DNA from: Methylobacterium sp. B4
Lineage (GTDB): Bacteria > Pseudomonadota > Alphaproteobacteria > Rhizobiales > Beijerinckiaceae
Reading direction: 5' to 3'
NCBI RefSeq assembly: GCF_003201865.1
Contig: NZ_QJJJ01000011.1
Span: 62,001 to 126,000, forward strand
DNA length: 64,000 bases
In this document: positions 9,032-18,638 of the stretch, piece by piece
Numbering within the stretch: the first letter of the stretch is position 1
Layout: each line of letters starts with the position of its first letter
The notes under the pieces: generated by a model
Databases searched by the model: none
What the model saw: only the letters and a program-made list of their open reading frames with translations
What the model was told of the DNA's origin: nothing
Translations under genes and position numbers: made by a program

Positions 9032-9654
9032 GTGCCCGCGGCTCCCGCCCCTTCCTGTTCGACACCGATTTCGGCCGTCCGCGCGGGCCCTCCCCCGCCG
9101 ATGCGGAGGCCGCCGCGCGCACCGAGGCCGAGCGCGCCGCCCTTGAGGCGGCGGCCCATGCCCGGGGACTCCAGGCCGGCCGGGCGGAGGCGGCGGCCCA
9201 GGGGCAGGCCCGGCTCGCCGACGCCCTCACCCGGGTCGGCCTCGCCGCGGCCGCGCTCCTCAACCAGTCCGACGCCCGCGATGCGGAGCGCGAGGCGCAG
9301 GCCCTCGATTTCGCGGGAGCACTGGCGCAGCGGCTCGCGGGCGAGGCCCTCGCCGCCCGTCCCCTCGCCGGGGTGGAGGCGGCGGCCCGCGCGGCGCTGC
9401 GGCACCTTCGCGGCGTGCCCCACCTCGTCCTGCGGGTGAGCGAAACCATCGTCGACGAGGCCGAGACCCTGATGCGGCGCCTGTCCCGCGAGCACGGCTT
9501 CGAGGGCCGCCTCGTGGTGCTCGGCGAACCCGACATGGCGCCCGGCGACGCCCGCCTCGAATGGGCTGATGGCGGCGTCGTGCGCGAGCGCGCCCGCATC
9601 GCCGCCGCCGTCGAGGCCGCCCTTTCACCCTGTTCCGATCCCGCCGAGGCCTGA
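9028..9654 (+). CDS. fliH: Flagellar assembly protein FliH
   Basis: A 208-aa Ala/Arg/Glu-rich protein. An N-terminal coiled-coil-like stretch (residues 20-60) is followed by a C-terminal domain with VLRVSETIVDEAETLM and GDARLEWADGG. That last motif matches the FliH/HrpE end that regulates the FliI ATPase. TTG 9028 overlaps the fliG stop (TTGA arrangement) and is preceded at 8 nt by GAGGAGGAG, so the rare TTG start is well supported. The fliH family diverges strongly in sequence, so position between fliG and fliN carries part of the weight. No fliI is in this window. Confidence 0.82.
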   Translation: MSARGSRPFLFDTDFGRPRGPSPADAEAAARTEAERAALEAAAHARGLQAGRAEAAAQGQARLADALTRVGLAAAALLNQSDARDAEREAQALDFAGALAQRLAGEALAARPLAGVEAAARAALRHLRGVPHLVLRVSETIVDEAETLMRRLSREHGFEGRLVVLGEPDMAPGDARLEWADGGVVRERARIAAAVEAALSPCSDPAEA

Positions 9655-9660
9655 AGCCCG

Positions 9661-10008
9661 ATGTCGAGCGACGATTTCAGCCTGCCCCAGCTCAGCGAGG
9701 GCGATCTCTCCTACGAGGAGGGCGGCCCGGCTTCCGTGCGCGACGCGCCGACGAGCCCCAAGAGCGCGGCGGACCTCGAACAGGTCTTCGACGTGCCCGT
9801 GGTCGTCTCGGCGGTACTGGGCTCCTCGCGCATGCCGATCGGCGACCTGCTGCGGCTCGGCCCCGGCGCCGTGCTCGAACTCGACCGCAAGGTCGGCGAG
9901 GCCATCGACATCTTCGTCAACAACCGCCTCGTCGCCCGCGGCGAGGTCGTGCTGGTCGAGGAGCGCCTCGGCGTCACCATGACCGAGATCATCAAGAACG
10001 ACCACTGA
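9661..10008 (+). CDS. fliN: Flagellar motor switch protein FliN
   Basis: A 115-aa C-ring component. The C-terminal SpoA (FliN/MopA) domain is clear: VPVVVSAVLGSSRMPIGDLL, GPGAVLELDRKVGEAIDIFV and VARGEVVLVEERLGVTMTEI. A short acidic N-terminal tail precedes it. The gene begins 6 bp after fliH, so it belongs to the same transcription unit. It helps form the switch with FliG and FliM; fliM is not seen here. Confidence 0.95.
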   Translation: MSSDDFSLPQLSEGDLSYEEGGPASVRDAPTSPKSAADLEQVFDVPVVVSAVLGSSRMPIGDLLRLGPGAVLELDRKVGEAIDIFVNNRLVARGEVVLVEERLGVTMTEIIKNDH

Positions 10009-10020
10009 CCCTCTGTTGTG

Positions 10021-10047
10021 CCGATCCCGGCCTCCGGTCGGGATCGG
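10021..10047 (+). terminator. Perfect hairpin between fliN and flbD
   Basis: CCGATCCCG (10021-10029) pairs perfectly with CGGGATCGG (10039-10047) around a 9-nt loop, 12 bp after the fliN stop. No T-run follows. It may terminate or attenuate the fliF-fliN message before flbD. Confidence 0.45.
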
Positions 10048-10060
10048 CACGTCCGGCGGG

Positions 10061-10114
10061 CGGCCGCCGCCCCGCAATCGCGGGGGGGCGGCCGCCGCCC
10101 CGCAATCGCGGGGG
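10061..10114. repeat. 28-bp tandem duplication in the fliN-flbD spacer
   Basis: The unit CGGCCGCCGCCCCGCAATCG plus a following G-run occurs twice head to tail, at 10061-10088 and 10089-10114, with a 28-bp period. The 26 bases compared are identical. Each unit contains a GC-rich inverted segment (CCCCGC-AATC-GCGGGG), so each could fold into a small hairpin. It lies 75-130 bp before flbD. Confidence 0.75.
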
Positions 10115-10189
10115 CGGCCTGCGACGAGGCATCGCCGCAGGCCGGGGCGGGCCACCTGAAGCCGAAGAATTGTCGGAGAAACCTAAGCC

Positions 10190-11563
<1,374 letters not shown>

Positions 11564-11579
11564 GGCCGCCCGAGGGGCC

Positions 11580-11870
11580 TCAACGCTTCTTGCTTTGAGT
11601 GAACTGCGCCTCGTATTCCGCGTTCTGCGCCATCCGCGCCTGCTCGATCTTGCGCAGGGTCAGGAAGCGGATGATGTCGAACTCGACGTCGCGGATCGTC
11701 TCCTCGATCAGGTGGCGCTGGAGCAGGATGCGCGGATCGTCCGGGGCGAGGTTCTCGCGGTCCTGGAGCCGCTGCACGGCCTGACGCACCACCGTGTAGA
11801 CCTGTTCGCGCTCTTCCCGGCCCATCGACGGGGTGACGGCGCGGGCGATGAGGTCTGTGAAATCCGCCAT
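11580..11870 (-). CDS. Conserved hypothetical helical protein
   Basis: A 96-aa, charged, mostly helical protein that I do not recognise. It starts MADFTDLIARAV and contains REEREQVYTVVRQAVQRLQ and HLIEETIRDVEFDIIRFLTL, ending in a lysine/arginine tail. No signal peptide or membrane segment. ATG 11870 is chosen because the in-frame extension to 11987 is Ser/Arg-rich and lacks the periodicity of the rest. It converges on flbD with a 16-bp gap, so a flagellar link is possible but unproven. Confidence 0.6.
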   Translation of the reverse strand: MADFTDLIARAVTPSMGREEREQVYTVVRQAVQRLQDRENLAPDDPRILLQRHLIEETIRDVEFDIIRFLTLRKIEQARMAQNAEYEAQFTQSKKR

Positions 11871-12038
11871 GGAAGCCGAAGAGGAGGATTGGGAGGCGTC
11901 GTGCGGCCCCTTCCGTCCCTGGGAGGTTCGAGGCGGGAGCCGCGCGATCGTCTTAGAGCATCGGGGCCGCCCTGCGCGAGAGGGCACTCGCGGGACCCGA
12001 AAGTGTCCTCCGGGCCGTGCGGCCTCGGAAAGGCCGCC

Positions 12039-13385
12039 TCAGAGCCGGTTGTCGTTGACCGCCGCCGTGACCAGGGAGATCGAACTCCAGAGCACGGTGA
12101 AGCAGAACAGGGCCGCGAAGAGCGTGTAGAACGGCGCCGGGTAGAGCGAGTAGGTCGGGAGCAGCGGGGGCACGAAGGTCGCGAGGTAGATCTGCTGCTT
12201 GGCCGCCGCGACCCGGGCCCGGTCGAGGATCAACTGCATCGAGGCGTTGAGCTTCTCGGCGACCGTCTGCTCGACCATCAGGCTCTCGTATTCCAGCAGG
12301 GCCTGCGTGAGGTTGTGCTCGGAACTGGAGACGATGCCGTCGGTCGTGAGGCGGTTCTGCAGATCCTTGATCTGCCCGTCGAGGGCGCCGACGGTCGCCA
12401 CCAGCACCTGGATGCCGCGGGTCTTCTCGTCGAGCTTGGAGTCGCGCAGCACGCGCAGGTCGTTCTCGGCCTTGATCTTGTCCTTGCGCAGCAGCTCGAT
12501 CGTGGTCACGGCGGCCTCGGCCGACTTGACGGGGTCGATGATGCCCCAGCGGTTGCGGAACTCCTGCAGGGCCACCCGCGCCTGCTTGAGCCGCTCCTTC
12601 GTCTGCTCCACCTCCTTCATCGACTGGGCGATCATGTCGGCCTGGGCGCGCCGGGAGATGTCGTTGATCAGGGCCTCGGACCGGGCGATCACCTCCTTGG
12701 AGATCGCGATCGCATCCTCGGGCTCGAAGGCGCGCACGCTCAGGCGGATCACGCCGGAGATGGCGTCGATATGCGCATTCACGTGCCGGCCCCAGTAGCG
12801 CACCAGCTTCTCGACCGGCTGGCCATCCCTGTAGCGGGCCCAGAAGTCGATCCCGTCCTTCGAGAACATCTGCTCGACGCCGAGCTTGGCGTTGACGGCC
12901 TCCACCATCGGCCGGCTGCCGATGTAGTCGCGCAGGATGAAGCTGTCCTGGCTGTTGTGCTTCTGGATCAGGTCCGCGTAGAGGCCGAGCTCGGCGCTGG
13001 CCATCGGCTCGACGTTGCCGCGCACCGCGAACTGCGATTCGACCACGTATTGCGGGGTGGCGATGGCGAAGACGTAGAGCCCGATGACGGCCGTCGGCGC
13101 CAGCACGAACAGGCCGTAGCTGCGGAACAGGCGCTTGGCGAGGCCCTCCGGCGGGCGCGCCTCGCGGGACCGCAGGCCGGGCAGCCGGGTCCATTCGAGG
13201 CTGCGGCGCGCCCGCTCGAGCAGGGGACCGACCGGCAGGCCCCGACCCCGCCGCGGCGAAATCGGTTCGATCGTCTCGGCGTTGCGCCGCAGATCCGGCA
13301 CGGAGCGCCGGGCGAGGTCCATGAGCGACTGCACGCTCGAACCCGTCCGGACTCGGGTCTCCTGCTTGACCTCGTCGGAATTCAT
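12039..13385 (-). CDS. KpsE/CtrB/Wzz-like polysaccharide export inner-membrane protein
   Basis: A 448-aa polysaccharide co-polymerase-type protein. A basic cytoplasmic N-terminus of about 90 residues leads to membrane segment 1 (91-109, GLFVLAPTAVIGLYVFAIA). A periplasmic domain with long coiled coils follows (about 230-380, for example MKEVEQTKERLKQARVALQE). Membrane segment 2 is at the C-terminus, preceded by the proline-rich PPLLPTYSLYPAPF. This is the layout of KpsE, BexC and CtrB, which link an ABC-2 capsule exporter to the outer-membrane channel. No kpsM/T/D partner is nearby, so the pathway served is unknown. ATG 13385 was chosen over upstream Arg-rich sequence. Confidence 0.75.
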   Translation of the reverse strand: MNSDEVKQETRVRTGSSVQSLMDLARRSVPDLRRNAETIEPISPRRGRGLPVGPLLERARRSLEWTRLPGLRSREARPPEGLAKRLFRSYGLFVLAPTAVIGLYVFAIATPQYVVESQFAVRGNVEPMASAELGLYADLIQKHNSQDSFILRDYIGSRPMVEAVNAKLGVEQMFSKDGIDFWARYRDGQPVEKLVRYWGRHVNAHIDAISGVIRLSVRAFEPEDAIAISKEVIARSEALINDISRRAQADMIAQSMKEVEQTKERLKQARVALQEFRNRWGIIDPVKSAEAAVTTIELLRKDKIKAENDLRVLRDSKLDEKTRGIQVLVATVGALDGQIKDLQNRLTTDGIVSSSEHNLTQALLEYESLMVEQTVAEKLNASMQLILDRARVAAAKQQIYLATFVPPLLPTYSLYPAPFYTLFAALFCFTVLWSSISLVTAAVNDNRL

Positions 13386-13649
13386 CGAAAGGGAGCCCTC
13401 GCGGAACCGCCGCCGGGATCGCGCCCGCGCCCGGGTCCTGCCACCCGCACGAGGCGTGGGCAAGGCTCGTCGGCAGGGCGCCCAGGATGGCGCCCGGGGC
13501 GGCGTCCCGTCCGTCGCTCAGGTCACGTTCTTTTCGGCCCTTTTTAAGGCGCGGCGATCCGTCGGGATTGCGCCGCGGGCGCTGCTGCTGCGATACCGCC
13601 CCCGAGGCACATCAGACGGCTCGGACCAGGGAGCCGGGCGGGAGGCGTC

Positions 13650-14027
13650 GTGGGACGGCGGCAGGAACCGGGCGGGGCGGCCCGCACGGCCAAGGCGGGC
13701 TTCTCGGACGTGGTGCTGGTCTGCCGGAAATGCGCCAAGCGCCAGGAGGTCGACCGCAAGCGGCTCGGCCGGGCGCTCAAGCGCGCCTACCGGGAAACCG
13801 CCCGCGAGCGGGGCGCCGGCAAGGTGCGGGTCGTCGAGACGGGCTGTCTCGGCCCCTGCCCCAAGCGGATGCTGACGCTCGCCACCGCGCAGTCCCTGGC
13901 GCGCCGCCGCGTCCTCCTGATCGATCCCTCGCTCGACGCCCTCGGTCCCGAGGCGCTGGGCCTCGTTCCGGCGCAGCCCTCCCCGCTTCCCGTTCCGGCG
14001 GCGCCCGCGGGGGACGGCGATGTCTGA
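13650..14027 (+). CDS. Small ferredoxin-like protein with paired cysteines
   Basis: A 125-aa protein with Cys25-x2-Cys28 (VCRKCAKR) and Cys66-x3-Cys70 (TGCLGPCPKRM). It resembles thioredoxin-fold [2Fe-2S] ferredoxin-like proteins, where the CxxxC comes late in the domain. The C-terminal ~25 residues are Pro/Ala-rich. The start is a GTG. It overlaps the next gene by 8 bp, so the two are translationally coupled. Whether it binds an Fe-S cluster is inference; the CxxC spacing is shorter than the usual C-x12-C. Confidence 0.65.
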   Translation: MGRRQEPGGAARTAKAGFSDVVLVCRKCAKRQEVDRKRLGRALKRAYRETARERGAGKVRVVETGCLGPCPKRMLTLATAQSLARRRVLLIDPSLDALGPEALGLVPAQPSPLPVPAAPAGDGDV

Positions 14028-15162
14028 AGCGCCGGCCCGCCCCGCGAAGGATTCCGGGACGGCCGCCGGCGGCGGGCCGCGCCCGCGCCGGTTCCTGGGC
14101 AGGCTGCTGCGCCGGCTTCCGCTCGTCGGCACCCTGGCCGGCTTGGCGCTCGGCGTCTGGCTCGTGGCCACCAACGACCTCGGCGCGATCGGTGCGGCCT
14201 TCGGGCGGATCGGCCTGGCGGGGCTCGCCGCCATCGTTCTGGTGCGGGCCGTCATCGTGCTGCTCTGCGGCCTCGCCTGGGCGCGGATCCTGTCCGGTAT
14301 CCCGCCCTCGGGCCGTGCGGGCGGCGCGGCGCAGCCTCCGGTCGAGACCGGCGCCTTCGTGATCCTGCGCTTCGTGCGCGAGGGCGTGAACGTGCTGCTG
14401 CCCGTCGCCTCGGTGGGCGGCGAGGTGGTGGGTGGGCGCCTGCTGACCTTCTGGGGCGTGGCGGGCAGTCTCGCCGCGGCCTCGCTGCTCGCCGACATGC
14501 TGATCCAGGTCGCCACGCAGGTGGCCTTCACCCTCCTCGGGACCGGGCTGCTCTGGCGCCTGCCGGGCGAGGCCGCCGCCTCCCTCGCGCGCTGGACGAC
14601 GCAGGCCGCCGCGGTGGCGGTGGCGGTGGTGGCGGCCTTCTTCGCGCTCCAGACCCTCGGGCCCGCCCGCGCCCTGGAACGGCGCCTGACCGGCTTCGGC
14701 CGCCGGGTCCTGCGGATGGCGGCGCCGGATGCGGCGGGGACGGCGCCGCCGTCCGAGCCCGGCCTCACCGTGCAGGACGCCCTCGACGCCGTCTGGGCCC
14801 GGGGGCGGCGCGGGCGCATCGCCCAGTCGCTGGTCCTGCACTTCGCGGCCTGGGGACTCGGGGCGGCGGAGATCTGGATCGCGCTGGCCTGCATCGGGGT
14901 CGAGGTCAGCCTGACCGAGGTGCTCGTGCTCGAATCCCTCTCCCAGGCAATCAAGTCGGCGGCCTTTCCCGTGCCGAGCGGACTCGGCGTGCAGGAAGGC
15001 AGCTTCGTGGTGGTGGGCGCCCTGTTCGGGCTCGATGCCGGCACCGCCATCGCCCTGTCGCTCGCCAAGCGCGTGCCCGACGTGGTGCTCGGCCTACCCT
15101 CGCTGGTGGTCTGGCAGACCCTCGAGGCGCGGCGCACGCAGGTGCTGGCTCCGCCGGGATAG
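14020..15162 (+). CDS. hpnL: HpnL-like (LPG synthase-type flippase-like) membrane protein
   Basis: A 380-aa multi-spanning membrane protein of the lysylphosphatidylglycerol synthase transmembrane/UPF0104 type. It has membrane segments at about 35-55, 70-90 and 155-200, and several near the C-terminus. The closing region contains FPVPSGLGVQEGSFVVVGAL and SLAKRVPDVVLGLPSLVVWQ, which match HpnL, a protein family linked to hopanoid gene clusters. Hopanoids are abundant in Methylobacterium. No other hpn gene is nearby, so the symbol is tentative. It is coupled to the upstream ferredoxin-like gene. Confidence 0.62.
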   Translation: MSEAPARPAKDSGTAAGGGPRPRRFLGRLLRRLPLVGTLAGLALGVWLVATNDLGAIGAAFGRIGLAGLAAIVLVRAVIVLLCGLAWARILSGIPPSGRAGGAAQPPVETGAFVILRFVREGVNVLLPVASVGGEVVGGRLLTFWGVAGSLAAASLLADMLIQVATQVAFTLLGTGLLWRLPGEAAASLARWTTQAAAVAVAVVAAFFALQTLGPARALERRLTGFGRRVLRMAAPDAAGTAPPSEPGLTVQDALDAVWARGRRGRIAQSLVLHFAAWGLGAAEIWIALACIGVEVSLTEVLVLESLSQAIKSAAFPVPSGLGVQEGSFVVVGALFGLDAGTAIALSLAKRVPDVVLGLPSLVVWQTLEARRTQVLAPPG

Positions 15163-15173
15163 CGCATCGTCCC

Positions 15174-15194
15174 GAAAGCCGGTCGCCGGCTTTC
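15174..15194. terminator. Bidirectional hairpin between convergent genes
   Basis: GAAAGCCGG (15174-15182), loop TCG, CCGGCTTTC (15186-15194) form a perfect 9-bp stem. It sits between the HpnL-like gene (ending 15162) and the heme oxygenase gene (ending 15229), so it can serve both strands. An outer GCATCG/CGATGC pair extends it loosely. Confidence 0.6.
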
Positions 15195-15228
15195 CGAAGA
15201 GTTCGATGCGGAAACGAAAGCCGGGAGT

Positions 15229-15780
15229 TCAGCCCTCGCCCGAAACGAGCCAGCGCCGCATCGCCTCGAAGGTGGCGATGCCCGCCGTGAAAGCCGATGC
15301 GGCCTGCGCTTCCGGCAGGCCGTCCAGGCGCTCGCGGAAGGCCCGCCAGAGCGGACCGGCCGCACGACCTCGGCCGCTGTAATAGGCCAGCGGCACGCCC
15401 TCCCCGTGGAGGCGGGCGACGTGGCGGCCGATCACGGTACCGCCGAGGGTCGAACCCTCCAGCACGTAGAGCGCGCCCAGCGCGCCGCCGGCCCCGTCCA
15501 GGCGCGGCGGCGCGGGCGATGAGGCGGGCGCCGCCGCCGAGAGGCCCGCGAGATCCGCGTCGAGGAAGGCGAGGCGGCGGCGGGGATCGAAGAAGGCCGC
15601 ATCTGCCAACGCCGCGCCGATGGCCGGCTCGTAGACGGCGTGGAAGCCATGCAGGCGCGCGAGCAGGTCGCGGTAGCCGGACAGCGTCGCCACCCGCGCC
15701 TCCCAGTCGAGGTCGCGCTCCAGCGCGGCATGCGCCTCGGCGGTGGCGTGCCGCAGGCGGGCGTGTAGGCTGTCGCTCAC
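15229..15780 (-). CDS. bphO: Biliverdin-producing heme oxygenase of the bacteriophytochrome type
   Basis: Cleaves heme to biliverdin, the chromophore of the adjacent phytochrome. From GTG 15780 the product is 183 aa. The proximal heme ligand is probably His17 in LRHATAEAHAALERDL. The Gly-rich distal helix is GALYVLEGSTLGGTVIGRH. GTG 15780 was picked because the family motif begins right there and upstream sequence overlaps the end of the phytochrome gene. It starts 19 bp after the phytochrome stop, giving a two-gene unit that makes apoprotein and chromophore together. Confidence 0.88.
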   Translation of the reverse strand: MSDSLHARLRHATAEAHAALERDLDWEARVATLSGYRDLLARLHGFHAVYEPAIGAALADAAFFDPRRRLAFLDADLAGLSAAAPASSPAPPRLDGAGGALGALYVLEGSTLGGTVIGRHVARLHGEGVPLAYYSGRGRAAGPLWRAFRERLDGLPEAQAASAFTAGIATFEAMRRWLVSGEG

Positions 15781-15799
15781 AATCGGCTCGGCAGGGATG

Positions 15800-18424
15800 T
15801 CAGGCGTGGACGGTGAAGCAGGCGCCGTCGGCGTTCTCGACGTCGATGCGGGCACCGATCTGATCGAGCATGGCGCGGATCAGCTTCATGCCGAGGCCGG
15901 TGCCCTGCGCCCGCGCATTCTCCCAGCCCGCCGGCATGCCCACCCCGTCGTCGCAGATCTTGAGGCGCACGGCGCCCTCCCCGCCCGCCACGGTGACGCT
16001 GACCCGCGCCCCCTTCTCGGGGCGGCCGGCATATTTGAAGGCGTTGGTGACGAGTTCGGTGGTGATGAGCGAGAGCGCCACCGCGTGCCGGTAGGGCACC
16101 ATCAGGCCGGGCTCGGCGGTCATCTCGACGCGGTGCTCGTCGCCCGCCATCCCGGCGAGGTCGCTGCACAGGGTCTGGATGGTCTGGCCGAGATCGACCT
16201 GTTCCAGGCTCTCGCCCTGGTAGAGGCTGTCATGCACCCTCGCCACGCTCATCACCCGCGCCGAGGTCTCGGAGAAGGCCTGGCGGGCGGCGGGGTCGGC
16301 GATCTGGCGGCGCTGCATGTGCAGGAAGGCCGTCACGATCTGCAGCGAGTTCTTCACCCGGTGGTCGATCTCGCGGGTGAGCAGGTCCTTCTGCTCCAGC
16401 AGGCGCTCCTTGTCGGCGAGCAGGCCCGTCAGCTCGTCGATCTTGCGGCGCTGGCGCAGCACCACGCCCTCGACCGCGTCGGCGAGCTGCGCGGCCAGCG
16501 CGACCTTCCAGGCGGCCCAGGGGGTGGAATGGCCGCGACGCTCCTCGACCCAGCGCTCGAAGGAGCGCCGCGGCAGCACCGCGACCGGCCCGCTGCCGGG
16601 CAGCACGGGCTTCCTCGGGTCGCCGCCCCAGGTGACGGTGCTGGGCACCTCCGGCTTGAACCACAGCAGGAGGTGCTGGCGCGAGGCGCCGACGAAGGCC
16701 GCGAGCAGGCCGCTGGCGATCTCGGTGTAGTCGGCGGCCGGCGCGTGGTGCAGGACCAGTGTGTCGGTGACGAACGTGGTCTCGCCGGGGGGGAGGCTCT
16801 CCCGCAGCCAGTCGGCGAGCGCCCGCACCGCCGGTTCCGCCGGGGTGGCGCCGACGAGGCAGACGGCCTCGTCCGAGACGATGCCGGCGCCCGTCGCCTC
16901 GAACAGGTCGAGCAGGGTTGGATCGCCTTGGGTCAGCGAGACCACGAAATCGTCCGAGCGGGTCAGCCCGCGCACCAGCCGGCCCTGCATGTCGAGGTGG
17001 CGCTGCCGCTCGCTCCAGAGTGCCTTGCCCTCGATCTCCTGCACGCGCATGGCGAAGGCGTCGGTGAGCACGGTGGCCGCGGCGCGGGTCTCCGGGGCCA
17101 CGTAGTGCGGCCGGCGGTGATGGCCGATCATCAGCCCCCAGAGCCGGTTCTCCACCATGATCGAGATCGACATCGAGCCGTCGACGCCGAGGTTGCGCTG
17201 ATATTCGAGGTGGATCGGCGAGAGGGTGCGGTGCTGCGCGAAGGTGAGGTCGATCGGCGCGTTGCCCGCCGCCCGGTCGGCCATCAGCGGCACCGGCACG
17301 CAGTCCCGGTCGATCACGAAGCGGCTCTTGGCCTTGGTGTAGAGGGCGCGCGCCTGGGCCGGGATGTCGGAGGCGGGGAAGCGCAGGCCGATCAGGGGAC
17401 GTTGCCAATCCGGCACCATGTCCTCGGCGATGGCCTCGCCGTTCCAGTCGGCGTCGAAGCGGTAGACCAGCACCGATTCGAAACCGGTCATGGCGCGGAT
17501 CTCGAGGGCGGCGATCTGCGCGGCCTCATCGAGGGTTTCGGCGGCGCGCAGCCGCACCATGGCGATCTCCGCCTCCAGCGGGCTCGCCGTGAGGAAGTCC
17601 TCCGGCCGCTCCGGCGCCAGTTCCAGCTCGACGATGACGCGCCCCAGATGGACATGCGCCACGAGGTGGAAGCGTTCCTCGCGCGGGGGCAGGGTCAGCG
17701 AGCGGCGCAGGACCCGCCCGTCGGTCAGGGTGTGGGCGGCCATGCCGTTGCGGATCGCCGAGACGATCTCCGCCGGCAGCACCGTCTCCAGGCTGAGGCC
17801 GTTCGGGGGGAAAAGCGCGGGCGCGAGCACGTCGGCGGCGTTGGCGCTGAAGGCCACGATCTCCAGGCTCGCCGCGTCGGCGGCGAGCATCACCGCGTTC
17901 GGCTGGATCGAGCCGGGGATGTGGATCGGCTCCCGCTCGCACAGACTCGGATCGACCGGCTCGGCCCGGCTGCGCTGGGCGATCGCGGCGAGCACGGCCT
18001 CGCGGGAAGGGCCGGCGGCGATCTGCTCCATGGGGCTGATGGTCAGCCAGATCCGCCCGTCCGAGCCGGCCTTCAGGCCGATGCGCGCCCTCAGGGGAGC
18101 CGGAATGCGGCCGAACACGAATTCGAAGGACTGGTCGCCCCGGCCCCGGCGCACGCCCGCGAGGAAACGCCCGTAGAAGCCGGGCACGTGGGCGCTCGGC
18201 ACCAGCTCACGGAAGAAGCTGCGGCCGAGCATCGCCTCGCGGGACATCCCGCACAGGGTCTCCGCTGCCTGGTTGCAGGCGAGCACGATCCCAGCGGAAT
18301 CGAGCGCCAGGACGCCCGCCTCCAGCTCGTCTCGCTGCTTGGGGGTGAGGCTCTCGACATCGACCCGGGACTCGACCGGGCCGTCGTGAGGCCCTTCGGC
18401 GTGCATCTGCGACGGATCGACCAT
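15800..18424 (-). CDS. bphP: Bacteriophytochrome histidine kinase with an N-terminal PYP-like domain
   Basis: A red/far-red light sensor kinase; numbering is from ATG 18424 (874 aa). Residues ~30-132 align without gaps to photoactive yellow protein (GRSFFRELVP, PGFYGRF), but the chromophore positions Tyr42, Glu46, Thr50 and Cys69 are Cys50, Ala54, Cys58 and Ser77 here. The phytochrome core follows: biliverdin-binding Cys162 (DPSLCEREPIHIPGSIQP), PASDIP with Asp353, SPIHLEY with His405, then a PHY region. The output is a HisKA_2/HWE-type kinase with His688 in EIDHRVKNSLQ and an ATPase domain (ELVTNAFKY, DDGVGMP). No receiver domain is attached. A longer start at 18514 is possible. The heme oxygenase gene follows. 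Confidence 0.93.
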   Translation of the reverse strand: MVDPSQMHAEGPHDGPVESRVDVESLTPKQRDELEAGVLALDSAGIVLACNQAAETLCGMSREAMLGRSFFRELVPSAHVPGFYGRFLAGVRRGRGDQSFEFVFGRIPAPLRARIGLKAGSDGRIWLTISPMEQIAAGPSREAVLAAIAQRSRAEPVDPSLCEREPIHIPGSIQPNAVMLAADAASLEIVAFSANAADVLAPALFPPNGLSLETVLPAEIVSAIRNGMAAHTLTDGRVLRRSLTLPPREERFHLVAHVHLGRVIVELELAPERPEDFLTASPLEAEIAMVRLRAAETLDEAAQIAALEIRAMTGFESVLVYRFDADWNGEAIAEDMVPDWQRPLIGLRFPASDIPAQARALYTKAKSRFVIDRDCVPVPLMADRAAGNAPIDLTFAQHRTLSPIHLEYQRNLGVDGSMSISIMVENRLWGLMIGHHRRPHYVAPETRAAATVLTDAFAMRVQEIEGKALWSERQRHLDMQGRLVRGLTRSDDFVVSLTQGDPTLLDLFEATGAGIVSDEAVCLVGATPAEPAVRALADWLRESLPPGETTFVTDTLVLHHAPAADYTEIASGLLAAFVGASRQHLLLWFKPEVPSTVTWGGDPRKPVLPGSGPVAVLPRRSFERWVEERRGHSTPWAAWKVALAAQLADAVEGVVLRQRRKIDELTGLLADKERLLEQKDLLTREIDHRVKNSLQIVTAFLHMQRRQIADPAARQAFSETSARVMSVARVHDSLYQGESLEQVDLGQTIQTLCSDLAGMAGDEHRVEMTAEPGLMVPYRHAVALSLITTELVTNAFKYAGRPEKGARVSVTVAGGEGAVRLKICDDGVGMPAGWENARAQGTGLGMKLIRAMLDQIGARIDVENADGACFTVHA

Positions 18425-18638
18425 TGTGACTGTCGATATGCCTGCCGCGGGCCGGTTGCGCAATGCCGCGCGGGGTCGCCAAGCCCGATGCAAACTGCGG
18501 CGCATCGGCGCCAAGTATCTGTCGGATCCCGACTTTGTCTAAAACGATACAATGGCCGCGACACGGCGCAGCGCTCTCCCGGACCGTCCCCGGTCGAGCG
18601 GCATCGACGCCTGTTCGGAGCAGGCGCGGAACCGGGTC

